A stretch of DNA of 28,499 nucleotides, from positions 1,112,772-1,141,270 of the forward strand of contig JAAAKB020000025.1 of NCBI GenBank assembly GCA_010014835.2, given 5' to 3'. The notes beneath the pieces were generated by a model. That model saw only the letters and a list, made by a program, of their open reading frames with translations. It was not told the origin of the DNA and did no database searches. Origin of the DNA: Apostichopus leukothele (Eukaryota; Echinodermata; Holothuroidea; Aspidochirotida; Stichopodidae). The number at the start of each line of letters is the position of its first letter. Positions within the stretch are counted from its first letter, which is position 1. Shown one piece after another: positions 10,920-22,255 of the stretch. Position numbers and translations under genes: made by a program.

Positions 10920-13832
10920 ACACCCCACCCCCACACTCTCTTCCACTGGATTAGACTCTGCTGAGTCTGCTCAGCGACGCCAATGAGTCTCCCTATATAA
11001 AAAATAGGAAAATACTATGGCTGTTATATTTTCCTCCCCTTTCTACATACGCTTCACAGGAACGAATCGCTCATAGCGTGATGAATAGTAAGGATCGACC
11101 TAGCGCATATAGCAAAGAAAAATTCGCCGATGCGCCTTAAAAAAAAGGCTACCACTGGATCCGAGTCTGATTAGACCGACACAAAAAGACGCTAATAATG
11201 CCACCTGAATGAACCATGACGTAGAAAGTTGCACACCAAACTGCAGGTGAGTCTGCTATGCAATCTTTACATTTACGAAGCTTCCTACACTGAAATATTG
11301 CCGTTAGTTGTGCGTTATCGTTCCTTCCCTTGTTACTGCAAGGGTGTGCAATCTAGGGAGGGGAGGCCTGGCCTCTTCTGAAACTTTATCTTGCGCTGAA
11401 ATTTAGCTGCTAAATTTAGTTTTAGTCAACATTTAGTCAAAGCAATGTACACATACAGTGAAAACATTTCGCGGGAGCTTCTTGCGTTTTATCGAGTGTG
11501 CACTTCTTTAGTACGCGGTAGGACAGAAGGGACAAGCGATTGTTAGACTAGGCGTGTTGGTATAACGCGATATCTACTAAAAACAAAATGCTTATTTTCG
11601 TCGACGGTTGACGTGTTAGGCTAACGTGGAATCTTGACAAAAATATAAAATTGCCGCGTTGTTGCGTTGCGCCTAACTTGACAGCGCGTACGAAAGCAAA
11701 ACTAGATTTGTCGAGTTACTGCGCAGCCTGTACAGTGAAGTAAAATACCGTCTATATATAGAATATGGTACGAGACATTATATGTATCTATGAATCACTG
11801 GCCCGTTCTCATTTATCTCTGAGTAGGCCTATTGCTTTTTGCCACATTTTGAAAGATCTAATATATTTTAGTTACCCTTGAACGGAATTCCAACCAGCGA
11901 CATTAGGCCTATAGTAGTTAAAATAGACCTGTTAAAAATAAAAAACACTTACTTAGAAGATGATTTGCTATTTTCTAGGCAGTTATCTGATGATCATTTT
12001 AAGTGCTTACATGCTTTTGTCTTTTAATCTTTAACTTGTGAGACGCCGTGAACAGGACCTCTTTCCCAATATACTTAGTAATCCATAACTTCCTGTGATC
12101 TAACAGGGTGAATTATATTGTCACTCTAACTGAAGATAGTTTAATTATCGAATTTGACGTTGAGGAAATTATGGTACATTAAAAACAATCCACAGCGGTG
12201 AAGGTGAACCCACTTTGTAAATTGATGGGTAACTTGGCACGGCGCCTGAACATTGTTAATTACGGGTAGCCCGGATGTCATTCATTTCTCTTCATCATAA
12301 CCTGAAACTTGGCGTTCAACGTCGTCTAATTAGATGTTGTTATTCACCTAAGTATTTTAAGTCAGTATATGTTCCCTCATATAGTAACTATTCCCTATGA
12401 AGGTATATATGTTACTATATATGCCAGCACATGCTATATATAGTTCGGTAGTAATTGTCCATAACATATCATATACCGCTATTGAATGACATATACTGGG
12501 CAACATTATCTCGTATTGGTGTATACATAGTATACTGTAAGAATATACCCTGTACAATGCATATGGCATGTCATACAGTACACCGGACAGGCAACACAGT
12601 ATAAGAAAATTAATACATAACCGATATATAACACACCCTATAGATATCCGGTATTCAGTTAAGACACTCTGTATATCTGTATAACATGTCATGTATAGTT
12701 ACATGCCCTATATGTATAACATAATCTATATTAGTAATATTATAGTGCATAGATAGGTAACATATACCAACTTAGTATAGAATATACCTAACAAAATATT
12801 ATTTTTCAAGTCTTCCCAACACCCAACGTCATAGCATAGAATCAGTCTGCACCAGGGACAAGATATATACCCCTCGCTGGTTACTGACAATTCCACCGCA
12901 GTCGTATAATAGAATAATCAGATACATCAGCGGGAGGTCAAAAGTTTGTGACAAATTTTCAGCTTCTTATCTCAAGAAAGACTAGTTTTTTTATTTTCAG
13001 TTTCTCAATGGTATAAAAGGTATAAAAGAACAAGATTTCTATATTTCTTCAACCTTTACTACTTGTAATAGATCTATATATCACTATGATTGGAGTTCGA
13101 CTTACAACAAGTCTAAATATGACATCATCGAACATCTTGTATTTGAATTGTAATGTTTTCAATGACAGCTGCGCTGGTATTTTGTTCGATAGATAGGCTA
13201 TATGTTTTCGCTAATGCTGAATGATTCTAAAATATGAAATGTTATAGAATTTAACATTTAACCTCTATTGAACCGCATTGTGTTCATTAACAACACTGTT
13301 TTCGTCTACAATCAAAACATGAAAAGAGAAACGTAATGGAAAGTAAGAGGTTTCACCACTGAGTGGCACTTTGACATCACACGTTGACAAAATGGCAACC
13401 CCTGACATGACTTTTAAACCACGATATCTCCCCTGAAGCGAAGCAAGTTTATTCTTAGCCTTATGAAGTTGTTCATCTTATAATACCTACGTCTCGCGAC
13501 AGTTGGGTTTGCCTCTAGTGTTACCTAGTTTCATAATGGGTGGTTCCCTTAACAAGTTTGATCGGATTTAACCTATGGAAAGAGGCAATGTCTGAAAGAT
13601 ATGTGCATATTCATAAGTTCTGTGGGCAAACTTGAAAAGAAGTCATATATACATTCATCCTTTGTGACAAACATGCTGTTGGTATCGTTGCCAATAACAA
13701 AAGTGCTAAACATGACGCCACATACTGCAGAATAGATGCCTGTAGTCTACAGAAGTGAGTTTAAGATTATGTTTTTTTAGTTCTTTTTAGTTGCTTATAG
13801 TCATTGGGGGAGTAGCTCATCGCTATAGCAAT
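10920..13832. other. Intergenic, no gene seen
   Basis: No coding exon or RNA gene is recognised. The first few hundred bases may be the interior of the transposon interrupted by the gap. A TA-rich degenerate tract occupies 12357-12800. The remainder is unremarkable AT-rich DNA with scattered taggcct words. Confidence 0.6.
12357..12800. repeat. Degenerate TA-rich repeat tract
   Basis: About 440 bp dominated by variants of tatatg, catata, gtatac and ccctata without a clean period. The 111-codon minus-strand ORF across it reflects composition and is not a gene. It may be an old tandem satellite or several nested palindromic MITEs. Confidence 0.4.
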
Positions 13833-13843
13833 TCGCATACTGC
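13833..13843. repeat. Left target-site duplication of the LINE
   Basis: tcgcatactgc is identical to the 11 bases directly after the A-tail at 14379-14389. Confidence 0.85.
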
Positions 13844-14378
13844 CTCTTTTGGGAGTGTCGCTTCACCGCTTCTTTTATTTTAGACGTAGAAATGCGTTTT
13901 CTAGAGAAACAGTTCTTCTTCTCAAAACAAGACATTTTTTTGGGCTGGGGTACAGGTGCTATACACCCATACAATTTTCTTATTCTAAACATGAAGTATT
14001 ATATATATGATTGCAGACTAAATAGTCGCGTACCAGATATAAATGAGTTTTTCTTTAAGTTCAAGTTTGCAATTAGTATCGAACGTTTTAATAATTTGAG
14101 ATTGTCTAGATCTAGGAAAAACCGTGTTAACTTTTCTGACTTGCTACAAGCTTTTGCTCCATGCCAAGGTCTATTCCAGTAATGTTTAAACGATTTGTTA
14201 TCCATATACCCAAATTATATGCTTGTCATCGGCTCCGGTTATTAGTTGTGTTTGTTTTTCTGTCAGAACACTGCAAGCTGTAGGTAAACTATAATTGTAA
14301 ATATGCGAATCATTGTATCTGTTACTTAAGAATCACTGTAAATATTACATGCAATCTGAATAAACGGAGGAAAAAAAA
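13844..14378 (+). mobile_element. 5'-truncated non-LTR retrotransposon (LINE), 3' end
   Basis: The open frame (113 codons including the stop, from 13844 to 14182) encodes the C-terminal end of a LINE reverse-transcriptase protein. It begins in LFWEC, the last part of the zinc-binding H-x-FW-x-C motif of the post-RT region. It continues through DIFLGWGTG and IHPYNFLILNMKYYIYDCRL, the helical segment typical of L1/Tx1-like ends. About 196 bp of 3'UTR follow, with AATAAA at 14359-14364 and an eight-A tail at 14371-14378. An exact 11-bp target duplication brackets the unit. The insertion is severely 5'-truncated, as usual for LINE retrotransposition, so it cannot move by itself. The undisturbed frame and perfect duplications suggest recent insertion. 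The clade is inferred from memory of related proteins. Confidence 0.82.
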
Positions 14379-14389
14379 TCGCATACTGC
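14379..14389. repeat. Right target-site duplication of the LINE
   Basis: tcgcatactgc follows immediately after the A-tail and matches 13833-13843 exactly. Confidence 0.85.
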
Positions 14390-14510
14390 AAGATCGACAT
14401 CTTGTGTTGAATCACACTTATGCAAAACCGAACAAAATGTTTGGCATTATATATGATGGTTGGAATACAACCAGCTGAGTATAAATGTCATCAGTATTGT
14501 CTCTATTGTA

Positions 14511-14615
14511 CAGTGGCTTAATAGGGACATAGGAAAGAAAAAAACTGAGATAAAAAGGCAAACTTTTGAGATTTTGGGACACTTATTTGTTTCCCATGTC
14601 CCTATTAAGCCACCG
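14511..14615. mobile_element. 105-bp Tc1/mariner-like MITE
   Basis: The left end CAGTGGCTTAATAGGGACAT (14511-14530) and the right end, reverse-complemented CGGTGGCTTAATAGGGACAT (14596-14615), differ at one base. The match continues inward with few mismatches (aggaaagaaa against gggaaacaaa), giving terminal inverted repeats of about 30 bp. TA dinucleotides flank both ends (14509-14510 and 14616-14617), which is the target duplication of the Tc1/mariner superfamily. There is no coding capacity. Folded RNA would form a long hairpin. Confidence 0.75.
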
Positions 14616-14617
14616 TA

Positions 14618-16901
14618 CTATTATGCTAATTAAAATGTCAAATAATAATGATTTGTTTGGAAACTTTAAGAAACATTTGAATGTCATTGTAGATCATTTA
14701 TATATCACCTTATTTAACTTTCCGGTTGTATGGGAATGAATAAATTGGAGAGTAAGAAAAATCAAGGAAAGTATTCTGGAAAGCACCTTTTTTTAAGGGG
14801 GGGGGGGCGGCCTACTTACTTCATCATTCAACTGAAAGTATGTTCACATGTGGCACAAAAGTGTCGATGGTTAGAGCCGACAACACGTTTGTGAGGACTT
14901 GCATACGACGTCTGGATTGAGGACGCTATATCACAAAATGTTGTAAGATTATTACTATAATGCCTTATCTGTATAATGATTCTAAATCTTCTAATTTGAT
15001 TATCAACAGGGAGTGCAGCTGAAACGTCATTAATTTAATTGTCAAACAGCTATAGAGAGGAACATTGGGGCCTTGAATGACGGAATTTAACCATATTAGC
15101 CCAGGTGCAACAACCAGGGTCATATCTATGACGGTTGAGGAACTAATCACATGAAACGGTTTCACACGTATGATGGATGATGGCCTCTTTCCCTAAAGAT
15201 ATGGCTTCCCGAGATGAGCGTATCCTGCCGAAATTTCTCACGCAATGTCAGCAATCCGAATGGCAGTATGGGGTCACTAGCATACATCGGCATATTTACG
15301 GCGGAATTGTCAGCCATTTTTAGCTCGTATATGTTTACTGATGAAGCCCTGTAATTATTTCTCCCGTTAGCTACAACCGGGTATAAAGGCTATATATATA
15401 TATTAATATAATACTATTATTCATGTGGTGTCCGTGATTGATTTAAATTGTTGCAACCGAGAGTAAAGTAGGTGGGGGTCCCTAATTATAATGGGATAAA
15501 ACTTGACGTAAAATATTTTAAATATGTATCAACTTCGAAGGATCACAAACTGTCAGGCAGTACGCATTTGCTCCACACACCTTACCAAACTTGCCCGTTA
15601 CTCAGACCATCCCACGTAAATACGGGAATGTTTATTTGAAGGACAAAGGTGACCAAACAATTGTAACACCAGTGCAGTATTGGATACGATATGTAGTGCT
15701 CATTAAGCTTGGTGATGTGAAGTACTCTCCTCAGCAGCTCACGCCACCCCAGAAAGATCCCCTAAAGAAGAGCTCCGTTTAGATGACCAAATCTACACAC
15801 CTTTCACTGGAGGGGAGGGGGGGGGGGGGTTGCTACCATGTAGGTCTACTTTATTCAGTGCAGTATTTATCTTCATTGGTTATGAAACTTTTAAAAATGT
15901 TTTCTTGGAAAAGATTAAAGAAAGACCAGGCTCAGTAGTATTAGGCCTTTTCAACTGTGGCTAAGTAGAGTATATTCACTCTGGTTCCACTAGCATGCTT
16001 TAAGGGATCAATTTGGCTAGGTACTCTGACAAATCCGGACCAAAACACAAACCAAACAACATAACATACAGTACTAATAGCGAGAATCGCTTCAGTTTCT
16101 GATACTACACTACAACCAGATTTGGGGGAGGGGTATGTAACTGAGTACTCCAGCTATAGTGTGTTGGAAGCACAAGTAAGCTTGGCTACTAGCTATCCCC
16201 TGAAGAATATGTCCATGTCTTTGAGCTTGCCTCATAAGCTTGAACAGAAGCCTAACCATCAAGTACAGTATTTAATATGGTAATATTTGCAATAGACTAG
16301 AAGGAACTTTTTATTCTGGATTTAACCCCTGTAGGTAGACTTTACTTTACCTAAATTTGGACACGACATGTTCCAGTCTGCACCATTAACACATGGTTAC
16401 AAGACAAGGCTAAGTTTATACTCACTGATATATTGCACTACATTTTGTGGAGTTGGAAAACTGTTAGGAAATGTTTTACCTTCAAATTAACCCTACAAAC
16501 TGTCAGCCTATGCATGAAAGCTCAAACGTTCGCCTGTTCAGTGTAAGATAATTAAATTTAATATAATTCGTATTGTGAATAGGTGATTTTGACCCAGTAA
16601 ATCAGTTTAAATCAGTAACCCAGTTTGACCCAGTAAATCAAAGATGAAAATTTTTTCTACAATATAAGGGGAACTTGAATTTTGATATAGCGCCATCTTT
16701 AAATTCTCTTTGCCCTGTTCAAGATGTTACAAGATAAAATTGAGCCTGCTTTCTAGCATATATTTTGTGTGGCAACAATTTGGAAGCACTCTGAAAGAGA
16801 TTTCACTGTCTTAATACATATTTTGACAACAAATATGTAGGACAGAGACAACATAAGGAATAATAAAACAGAAACGTACTGATGTTTTCCTAATTAGAGG
16901 T
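14618..16901. other. Intergenic between MITE and RPS17 3' end
   Basis: No gene is recognised. There are G-runs at about 14799-14810 and 15811-15830, a short TA tract near 15391-15403, and a 17-bp direct repeat (tttgacccagtaaatca) at 16588-16604 and 16624-16640. The 63-codon ORF at 15591-15782 has no recognisable similarity. Confidence 0.65.
16588..16640. repeat. Short direct repeat, period 36
   Basis: tttgacccagtaaatca occurs exactly twice (16588-16604 and 16624-16640), with a related partial copy (tttaaatcagtaaccca) between them. This is a local tandem duplication. Confidence 0.7.
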
Positions 16902-16907
16902 TTTATT
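16902..16907 (-). other. RPS17: RPS17 poly(A) signal
   Basis: AATAAA on the minus strand, about 105 bp past the RPS17 stop codon. This gives a short 3'UTR, as is normal for ribosomal protein mRNAs. Confidence 0.75.
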
Positions 16908-17011
16908 TCTCATCTCAGAAAAGAGATGTCATGATAAATCAATTGTGATAAAGACAAAAGTGAGATACACTGTTAATCTCAAAGCGACCGATTATGCTGG
17001 ATGTGATTGCT

Positions 17012-20000
17012 TCATTTACTGGGTCCTCTGTTGTAGCCAGTGTTCATGGTTGGTTCCACAACTTGAAGATTGTCAATCTTGTCAAAATCCTGCAGAGAGA
17101 CAATCAGATACGAAAAAATGATAAATAAACAAGGTTGAAAGTCAATGACAATTCCTAAGCAATGACACACAGTCATAAAGGAGAAAATGTTGAATTTGCT
17201 TTAGAATAAAAAATCTTGATCTGGAAATGTTCAATGTATAACTTTTGAGGGCCTGACTCATAGCTGGATCTTCGTGAAGGCATTCATATTTGATATGATT
17301 ACCAACTCAGGGTTTTTTCCCCCCTTGCATTACAAATTTCAGCAATAATCATTCTCCATATTTTACACAGGACAAGGAAACAGAAATGAAAGCAATATTT
17401 TATTAATTTCTCCAGGCTTGGGACCTTACCTTAAATGCATATTTCAATGGCTGGAGTAAACAAATTCCTGAAAATTGTCTGCATCAGTAGGTCCAAACTA
17501 CATCCTCATAGCATTTTGTACGGCAAAGATATGAACTTTTCAGATTTGGGGACATTTTGTAAATGCATCTGGCATCAGTAGAGTGACTAATATCATCATG
17601 GAAATTCAGCTGAAAAATGCTCGTTTTCCTCAATAATATACAAATCATTTTTGCACAAAAATATAATTATTTGACAAACAGGATTTCATTTTTTATGAAT
17701 GTAAGGGTACAGAGCACACTGGCAGCTAACCAGACATACATAGATCTGCCCACTCAATAGTTCAGAATATCCAGTTTTCTCTGTGGCAATCTGTATGGCT
17801 AATATCATGCAAACATTAAAAGAATCCTTGGATTGTCCACACAACCTCCAACCATTTGAACATCAATTATGGAGACTTTTCGATGAACTCAAAATGCAAC
17901 CATTTTGCATGTATGTAATCCTTAACCCATTCCAATTACATTGCTGTAATTTAACTTTACCCATTATGGACGTTAAATATGTTAAGAAATGAAAGAAACA
18001 TCAGCCTTTTACGAAAACTATTTCAGACATTCCTGAAATATTCCTGAGACATCAGTTGACCGTGTGACGTCATTGTTGGTATGCTGCAATCACAATAATG
18101 CTTTGTCCATCAGTTAGTGTGTAAAGTTGTATACTCAAACACGAAGGAGCTGCAAAAACCATCAACAATATTTACTCCTTTTTCCCACGATATGCCACGA
18201 TTCTGTGTGGTTGTAGTAATACCTTAGCCAACAAAAGTATCAGCTTTTTAGCATTCCGAGTGGAAGAACCAACGTAAAACGTCGTAGACTTTGGATAAAT
18301 ATTGTGAAATCCAAGCGGAAAGATCAGCACCTGGCGTGTCTCATGCAGAAAACTTGAGAGTATGCTCAGTGCATTTCAAAGAGAGGCAATTGACTGTGTT
18401 ATTTACTGTTGGAGATGACTGTATTTAGTACACGTATACACCGTGCCCAGGGTAGCACTGGAAGTCCAATGTGTTACAACTCCTGCATGTGTTGGCTAAC
18501 ACCAAGGGGAAGTAGTCATGTTAGGATTTCATCGCATTTATCCATTTGTTGTATTCCAGTATCGTGAGTTCATGACACATTTTATATTGTCCGTTATGTT
18601 TGTTCCGGCATCTGCATGGTCCAAGGAGTAGAATGAAAACGGTACTATAGCGATCGGACATTTGTTTACTTTGTTAGTGACTGTCTTTTGAGATTGTGTA
18701 CGTAGCGGAATGTTATTGGTCAAGGAGTGTTTCAACTAAGCCTAACTCTATGGAATAACACAGAGTCATGGTAGTGTTTCGCCCAGGATTGAATGAGAAA
18801 CATGGATTTGGAGTTGGGATATTCACAACGGAATTTGGTTTACTGCCAGTATACTTTTTCTGTGTTTGTACTTTGGATATTAAAACGAGTAAGTACTCTG
18901 TTCAGCTGAAGCTTAATCATGTGTCCTTCCCTGGTAAATTCTGGCCCACGTGTCCTCGTAGTTGTTTGTTTATGTTTTTAATAAAATTTTAACTATTTTC
19001 ATGTGACATAACACGCACAAAGCATCTTTTTGTCTATTTTTCTGTTCATTTTGCGATATTTTGCAATCAAATTGTATCACGGAATCAGCAAGCTGCTTGC
19101 CTGGTTTACAGTTTATCGTACCGTACGTACGTATTCACGTTCTGCTATATAAACAATGCCAATTGATTTTTCGCGGTATACCAATAATGACTGCACACAG
19201 TGACCAGAGGCTCCGTTGGGTCAATCTCTGTTTTCAGACATTCTAGAGGTACATGTCACGTGACTCCCCAAAATGTCAATTTTTGGGTCGGTTTTTTAAT
19301 GGGTTATCAAAGGTTTTCGAAGAATTCCTTTACATATGTTGATTAGGGGTATGTAAACTCCCAAATTAATGAAAAATTACAAAAAAAAGGTTAGTCTCCA
19401 TAGTTGATGTTTAAAGCTGTAGTGGCTAATAGACAAATAGCAATTGTGGGAAAAGTGTTAATGGGCATAAATGAAAACTGCAGAAGCTTTACGTTCACTT
19501 ACCAGCATTTTCAACATGTCTTTAGTGTCTGGATCAACCTCAATGAGATCCAATTCCAAGGATGACACCTCTGGGACGTAGTTGTCTCTCCTCTCCCTCT
19601 CTTCTTCTTGAAGTTTGATGGAGATACCACGGACAGGTCCCTTCTGGATCCTTTTCATCAGATGAGTCACAAACCTGTTTAGGTGAAATAAAACATTTCC
19701 AGATATGTTACAAAGACCTCTCCAAACAATCAGTGAGTGATGATAGGAATATTTCCTCTCAATATAATTTTTACCTGATACATAACCTTTGTGAAATAAA
19801 GGCTTCACGAACAGTGTACATACATCATGGTGTAGCTGAGTGTTTGCTACTGTTTACAGTTGATACATGAAAAGAACCAAGGTACTGGCAAACTTGCACG
19901 TAAAAGCTGCTACCTATATTGAATCACTCAGCTTTAGCAATTTGTTGGGAACAATTGTGCTGAATACTTATGGCACAAATTCAGTTATCATTTAATCATA

Positions 20001-21955
20001 TTTGATGGACATAACTTTGCCTCAGTGGCGTTCACTCATTAATGGGAGACAGTTTGCATTTGAATTATGGCACAGCGGACAAACTCTCTAAAGCAGAGAT
20101 GGGCAAAGCGCAGGTTTCATGTGTCCCTGCACACAATTTTTTTGTAGGGCGTGAGGTTTTCAAATCATGTTCATGCAGCCCATTAAATATGTAAAGCAAT
20201 GTTCTTACCCAACTATTAATTAACTGAGACAATAAATTCACCGAATGCCAGAAAAACTTTAAAGCATTGGTAGTTCGGATGTAGACCCTATATTCAACAA
20301 AACTGACAGACAATGCCCAAATTGAACTTTCTGGATTTATAATTCCAATATAATGTAATATTTAAATTTTTGCAATCACCTTCAAATGTTGCAGCCCTAA
20401 GGATTGGAATGAAAATTTCCATGTGGTTCACAAGATCAATTTCATCCCCACCCCTCTTCTGAAGTAAGAACGACCACAACGCGGAATTGTATAAACTTTC
20501 CAGAACAATTTTGATGTTTGTATATGGTATCGAATGATGACAGAGTTGTCACTGAGTGAGCTTCAAAATCTTCAAGTTGCGCCAGCCTAATGACATGTTT
20601 TTTTTTTTATAGAACTTACTTTTGTTCTTATTTGAACATATTTTGAGCAAGGCAATAAAACTGACTTCAAAGATATATAACAAGCATGGATGCAACATGG
20701 TAATATTGCTCAACTATCATTACATCAATTGATGTTAGTGCCTCACTCATTTCTTTGTTATTACGAAGGTAATGGTTTACATACCCAGCAATCTGGTTCC
20801 TCAACCTCTTACTTGGGATGATTGCAATTTCTTCACATACTCTCTTGTTGGTGTGAAAATCCAGGGTCAACTGGGTGTAATACTTCTCAATGATGACCCT
20901 TGCGGCCTTCTTGACCGTCTTTGTTCTGACACGCCCCTGGAAAAAGGAAGTAAAAGGTGACAGTCTGTTGTGGTCAAAAATGGAAAGCATATTACATAGA
21001 AAATGCATTCAATTGTAAAAGGAAAAGAAAGGAGGATCAAATAGGAGAAAGCACAGCATTTCCAGAAAAAGCTGTTAAAAATGACTTTGCTGTATTGGAC
21101 GAAAAAAATTACCTTGTTATTAAAGTTTCAATTGGGAACTCCCAGAAGAAAGAAAAACATAATTAACACAAATAACAACTTGAAAATCAGTACCAAGCAT
21201 AGGACATTAAGTAGTCTTTCAATCCTGTGATGGAAATATTATTTATACTGGTGTGTGGGTGGGATAACATCAATGCTACAGGGAAATACTTTGAAGAGGA
21301 CACAAGCTCATTTTCAATCTTACAATATTTCAGTGTCTTAACCTGGGTGGCAAAGGCAGAATGTCCAAAAATATAAAAACACAAGCTCATACTCATATTG
21401 GGTACAGGCAACACCATTCACTACTAGGCCCAGGTCAGTGTAATTTAGGCTTAATTCAAATTGAATTTTGCTGGGCTAATGGTTGACTCACATCTCACAC
21501 GTAGACCTAGGCCTACCGTAACTGGGCTATCAATACTTCCCATGTTAACGAAGTTAGACTAAGGCTAGGCCTAAGTATAATTTAAAAACAGTAGCAGTAG
21601 TAGCATAGTCTACTTTCGATTTTTCATAACTTCATACCTGTGCTAATCATGTTAATCCATCTAATGATTCAAAGCCAATGACAATCATTGTAGCGATGAG
21701 CTGTGCAACATAATGAAATGGGCCTAACGTTAGGCCTAAGCTGTGCCTTTTGAGTATACTTTGTCATACTGTGCATTTTACACTGTCGATCATCTGGAGA
21801 TACTACCAATTTTAAATATTTCGTAACGGAAAAACTTCATGAGATAGCTGGGTATTCATTTTTGTATAAGAATTTCGGATAAAAATATTTGAAATACGGA
21901 TGATCTTAGAGATATTTTACGATAAATAATTTCGCACATCTAGCAGTCATACCAT
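17012..21955 (-). CDS. RPS17: 40S ribosomal protein S17 (eS17), complete, four exons
   Basis: eS17 is a structural protein of the small ribosomal subunit. Minus-strand coding exons are 21953-21955 (ATG only), 20785-20936, 19503-19674 and 17012-17089. Together they give 134 codons plus stop; human RPS17 has 135. The protein reads [20 protein letters not shown], then [21 protein letters not shown] (exon 2), [20 protein letters not shown] and [20 protein letters not shown] (exon 3), and [16 protein letters not shown] to GPSK (exon 4). All introns are GT-AG with matching phases. The start codon stands alone at the end of exon 1, as I recall for vertebrate RPS17. Exon 1 begins at a pyrimidine tract typical of 5'TOP mRNAs, implying mTOR-dependent translation. 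No disruption is seen, and with introns present this is the functional gene rather than a processed copy. Confidence 0.97.
17090..19502 (-). other. RPS17 intron 3
   Basis: A 2413-bp GT-AG intron, the longest of the gene. It contains the THAP-like remnant at 18192-18391 on the opposite strand. The rest shows no coding sequence; short ORFs at 18538-18735 and 18768-18992 have no recognisable similarity. Confidence 0.8.
18192..18391 (+). pseudogene. Decayed THAP zinc-finger sequence
   Basis: THAP domains are C2CH zinc fingers that bind DNA. They occur in host THAP genes and in P-like and Kolobok DNA transposases. Reading from ATG at 18192, one frame gives MPRFCVVV, the usual start up to the first cysteine. 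Neighbouring frames give [12 protein letters not shown] and then [16 protein letters not shown] followed by [10 protein letters not shown], matching the C-x-N, F-x-x-P and R-x-x-W positions. The first frame resumes with [10 protein letters not shown], the C-x2-H end. The family order is therefore kept but the frame changes several times and stops are present, so it makes no domain. It lies antisense inside RPS17 intron 3. Whether it came from a transposon or from a retrocopy of a THAP gene cannot be told; no transposase part was recognised after it. Confidence 0.65.
19675..20784 (-). other. RPS17 intron 2
   Basis: A 1110-bp intron with donor gtatgt at 20784 and an acceptor ending at 19675. 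It splits the glycine codon before FVTHLMKR. A possible hAT end lies at 20094. No snoRNA with convincing C and D boxes was found. Confidence 0.85.
20094..20200 (+). mobile_element. Possible decayed hAT-type end in RPS17 intron 2
   Basis: CAGAGATGGGCAAAGCGCAG at 20094 resembles the start of hAT-family MITEs (cagnggtgggcaaa followed by a gc-rich word). It is preceded by ctctaaag, which fits the nTnnnnAn duplication pattern. No inverted partner or second duplication was found nearby, so the right limit is arbitrary and the element, if real, is incomplete. Confidence 0.25.
20937..21952 (-). other. RPS17 intron 1
   Basis: A 1016-bp intron separating the lone start codon from the body of the protein. 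It includes a stretch dense in taggcct words at about 21420-21740. No other feature is recognised. Confidence 0.85.
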
Positions 21956-21982
21956 TTTTGGTGTAGCACAGGAAAAAGAAAG
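21953..21982 (-). promoter_or_regulatory. RPS17: RPS17 exon 1 with 5'TOP transcription start
   Basis: Read on the minus strand, CTTTCTTTTTCCTGTGC starts at about 21982 and leads in 30 nt to ATG|gtatga. A C followed by a pyrimidine run is the hallmark start of ribosomal-protein (TOP) transcripts. Directly upstream is CCCTCCAT, giving CCATCTT across the start, a YY1-like core often found at ribosomal-protein starts. No TATA box lies 25-35 bp upstream. The start position is inferred from the motif. Confidence 0.75.
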
Positions 21983-22255
21983 ATGGAGGGCAGTGCTTCG
22001 CTTAGTCTTTGTGGACCAGCCGCTTTAGTAAAGTCTTGAACGTGCATGCAAGTTCGTACGGTGAATGGGTGAAATAGAATGTTGTGACCGGTAATCTGTG
22101 ATACATCCCTAATTCCACACTGCACAATGCCCAAATAAGCCGACACTTTTTGTGTACCAGAGTAGACTAAAATCATGGAATTCTAAATTACAAAAGTACA
22201 GTCTGAGTTGAGTCATATGAAGTTTGGTCCAGCATACTCTTGAAATTTTTGTGAG
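21983..22255. promoter_or_regulatory. Shared bidirectional promoter, RPS17 / SMG5
   Basis: The inferred RPS17 start (21982, minus) and the SMG5 start codon (22256, plus) are 273 bp apart and point away from each other. The interval is the only DNA available for both core promoters, plus the SMG5 5'UTR. It has no clear TATA box. A palindromic tgcatgca lies near its left third. Shared regulation is inferred from spacing only. Confidence 0.65.

Noticed and set aside
12357-12692. 111-codon minus-strand ORF
   Set aside because: Lies wholly in the TA-rich repeat tract; its Y/I/C-rich peptide reflects composition.
17520-17605. Possible C/D box snoRNA on the minus strand of RPS17 intron 3 (ATGATGA and CTGA boxes)
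   Set aside because: Ribosomal-protein introns often host snoRNAs, but the terminal stem is weak and no clear C'/D' pair or rRNA-complementary guide could be identified.
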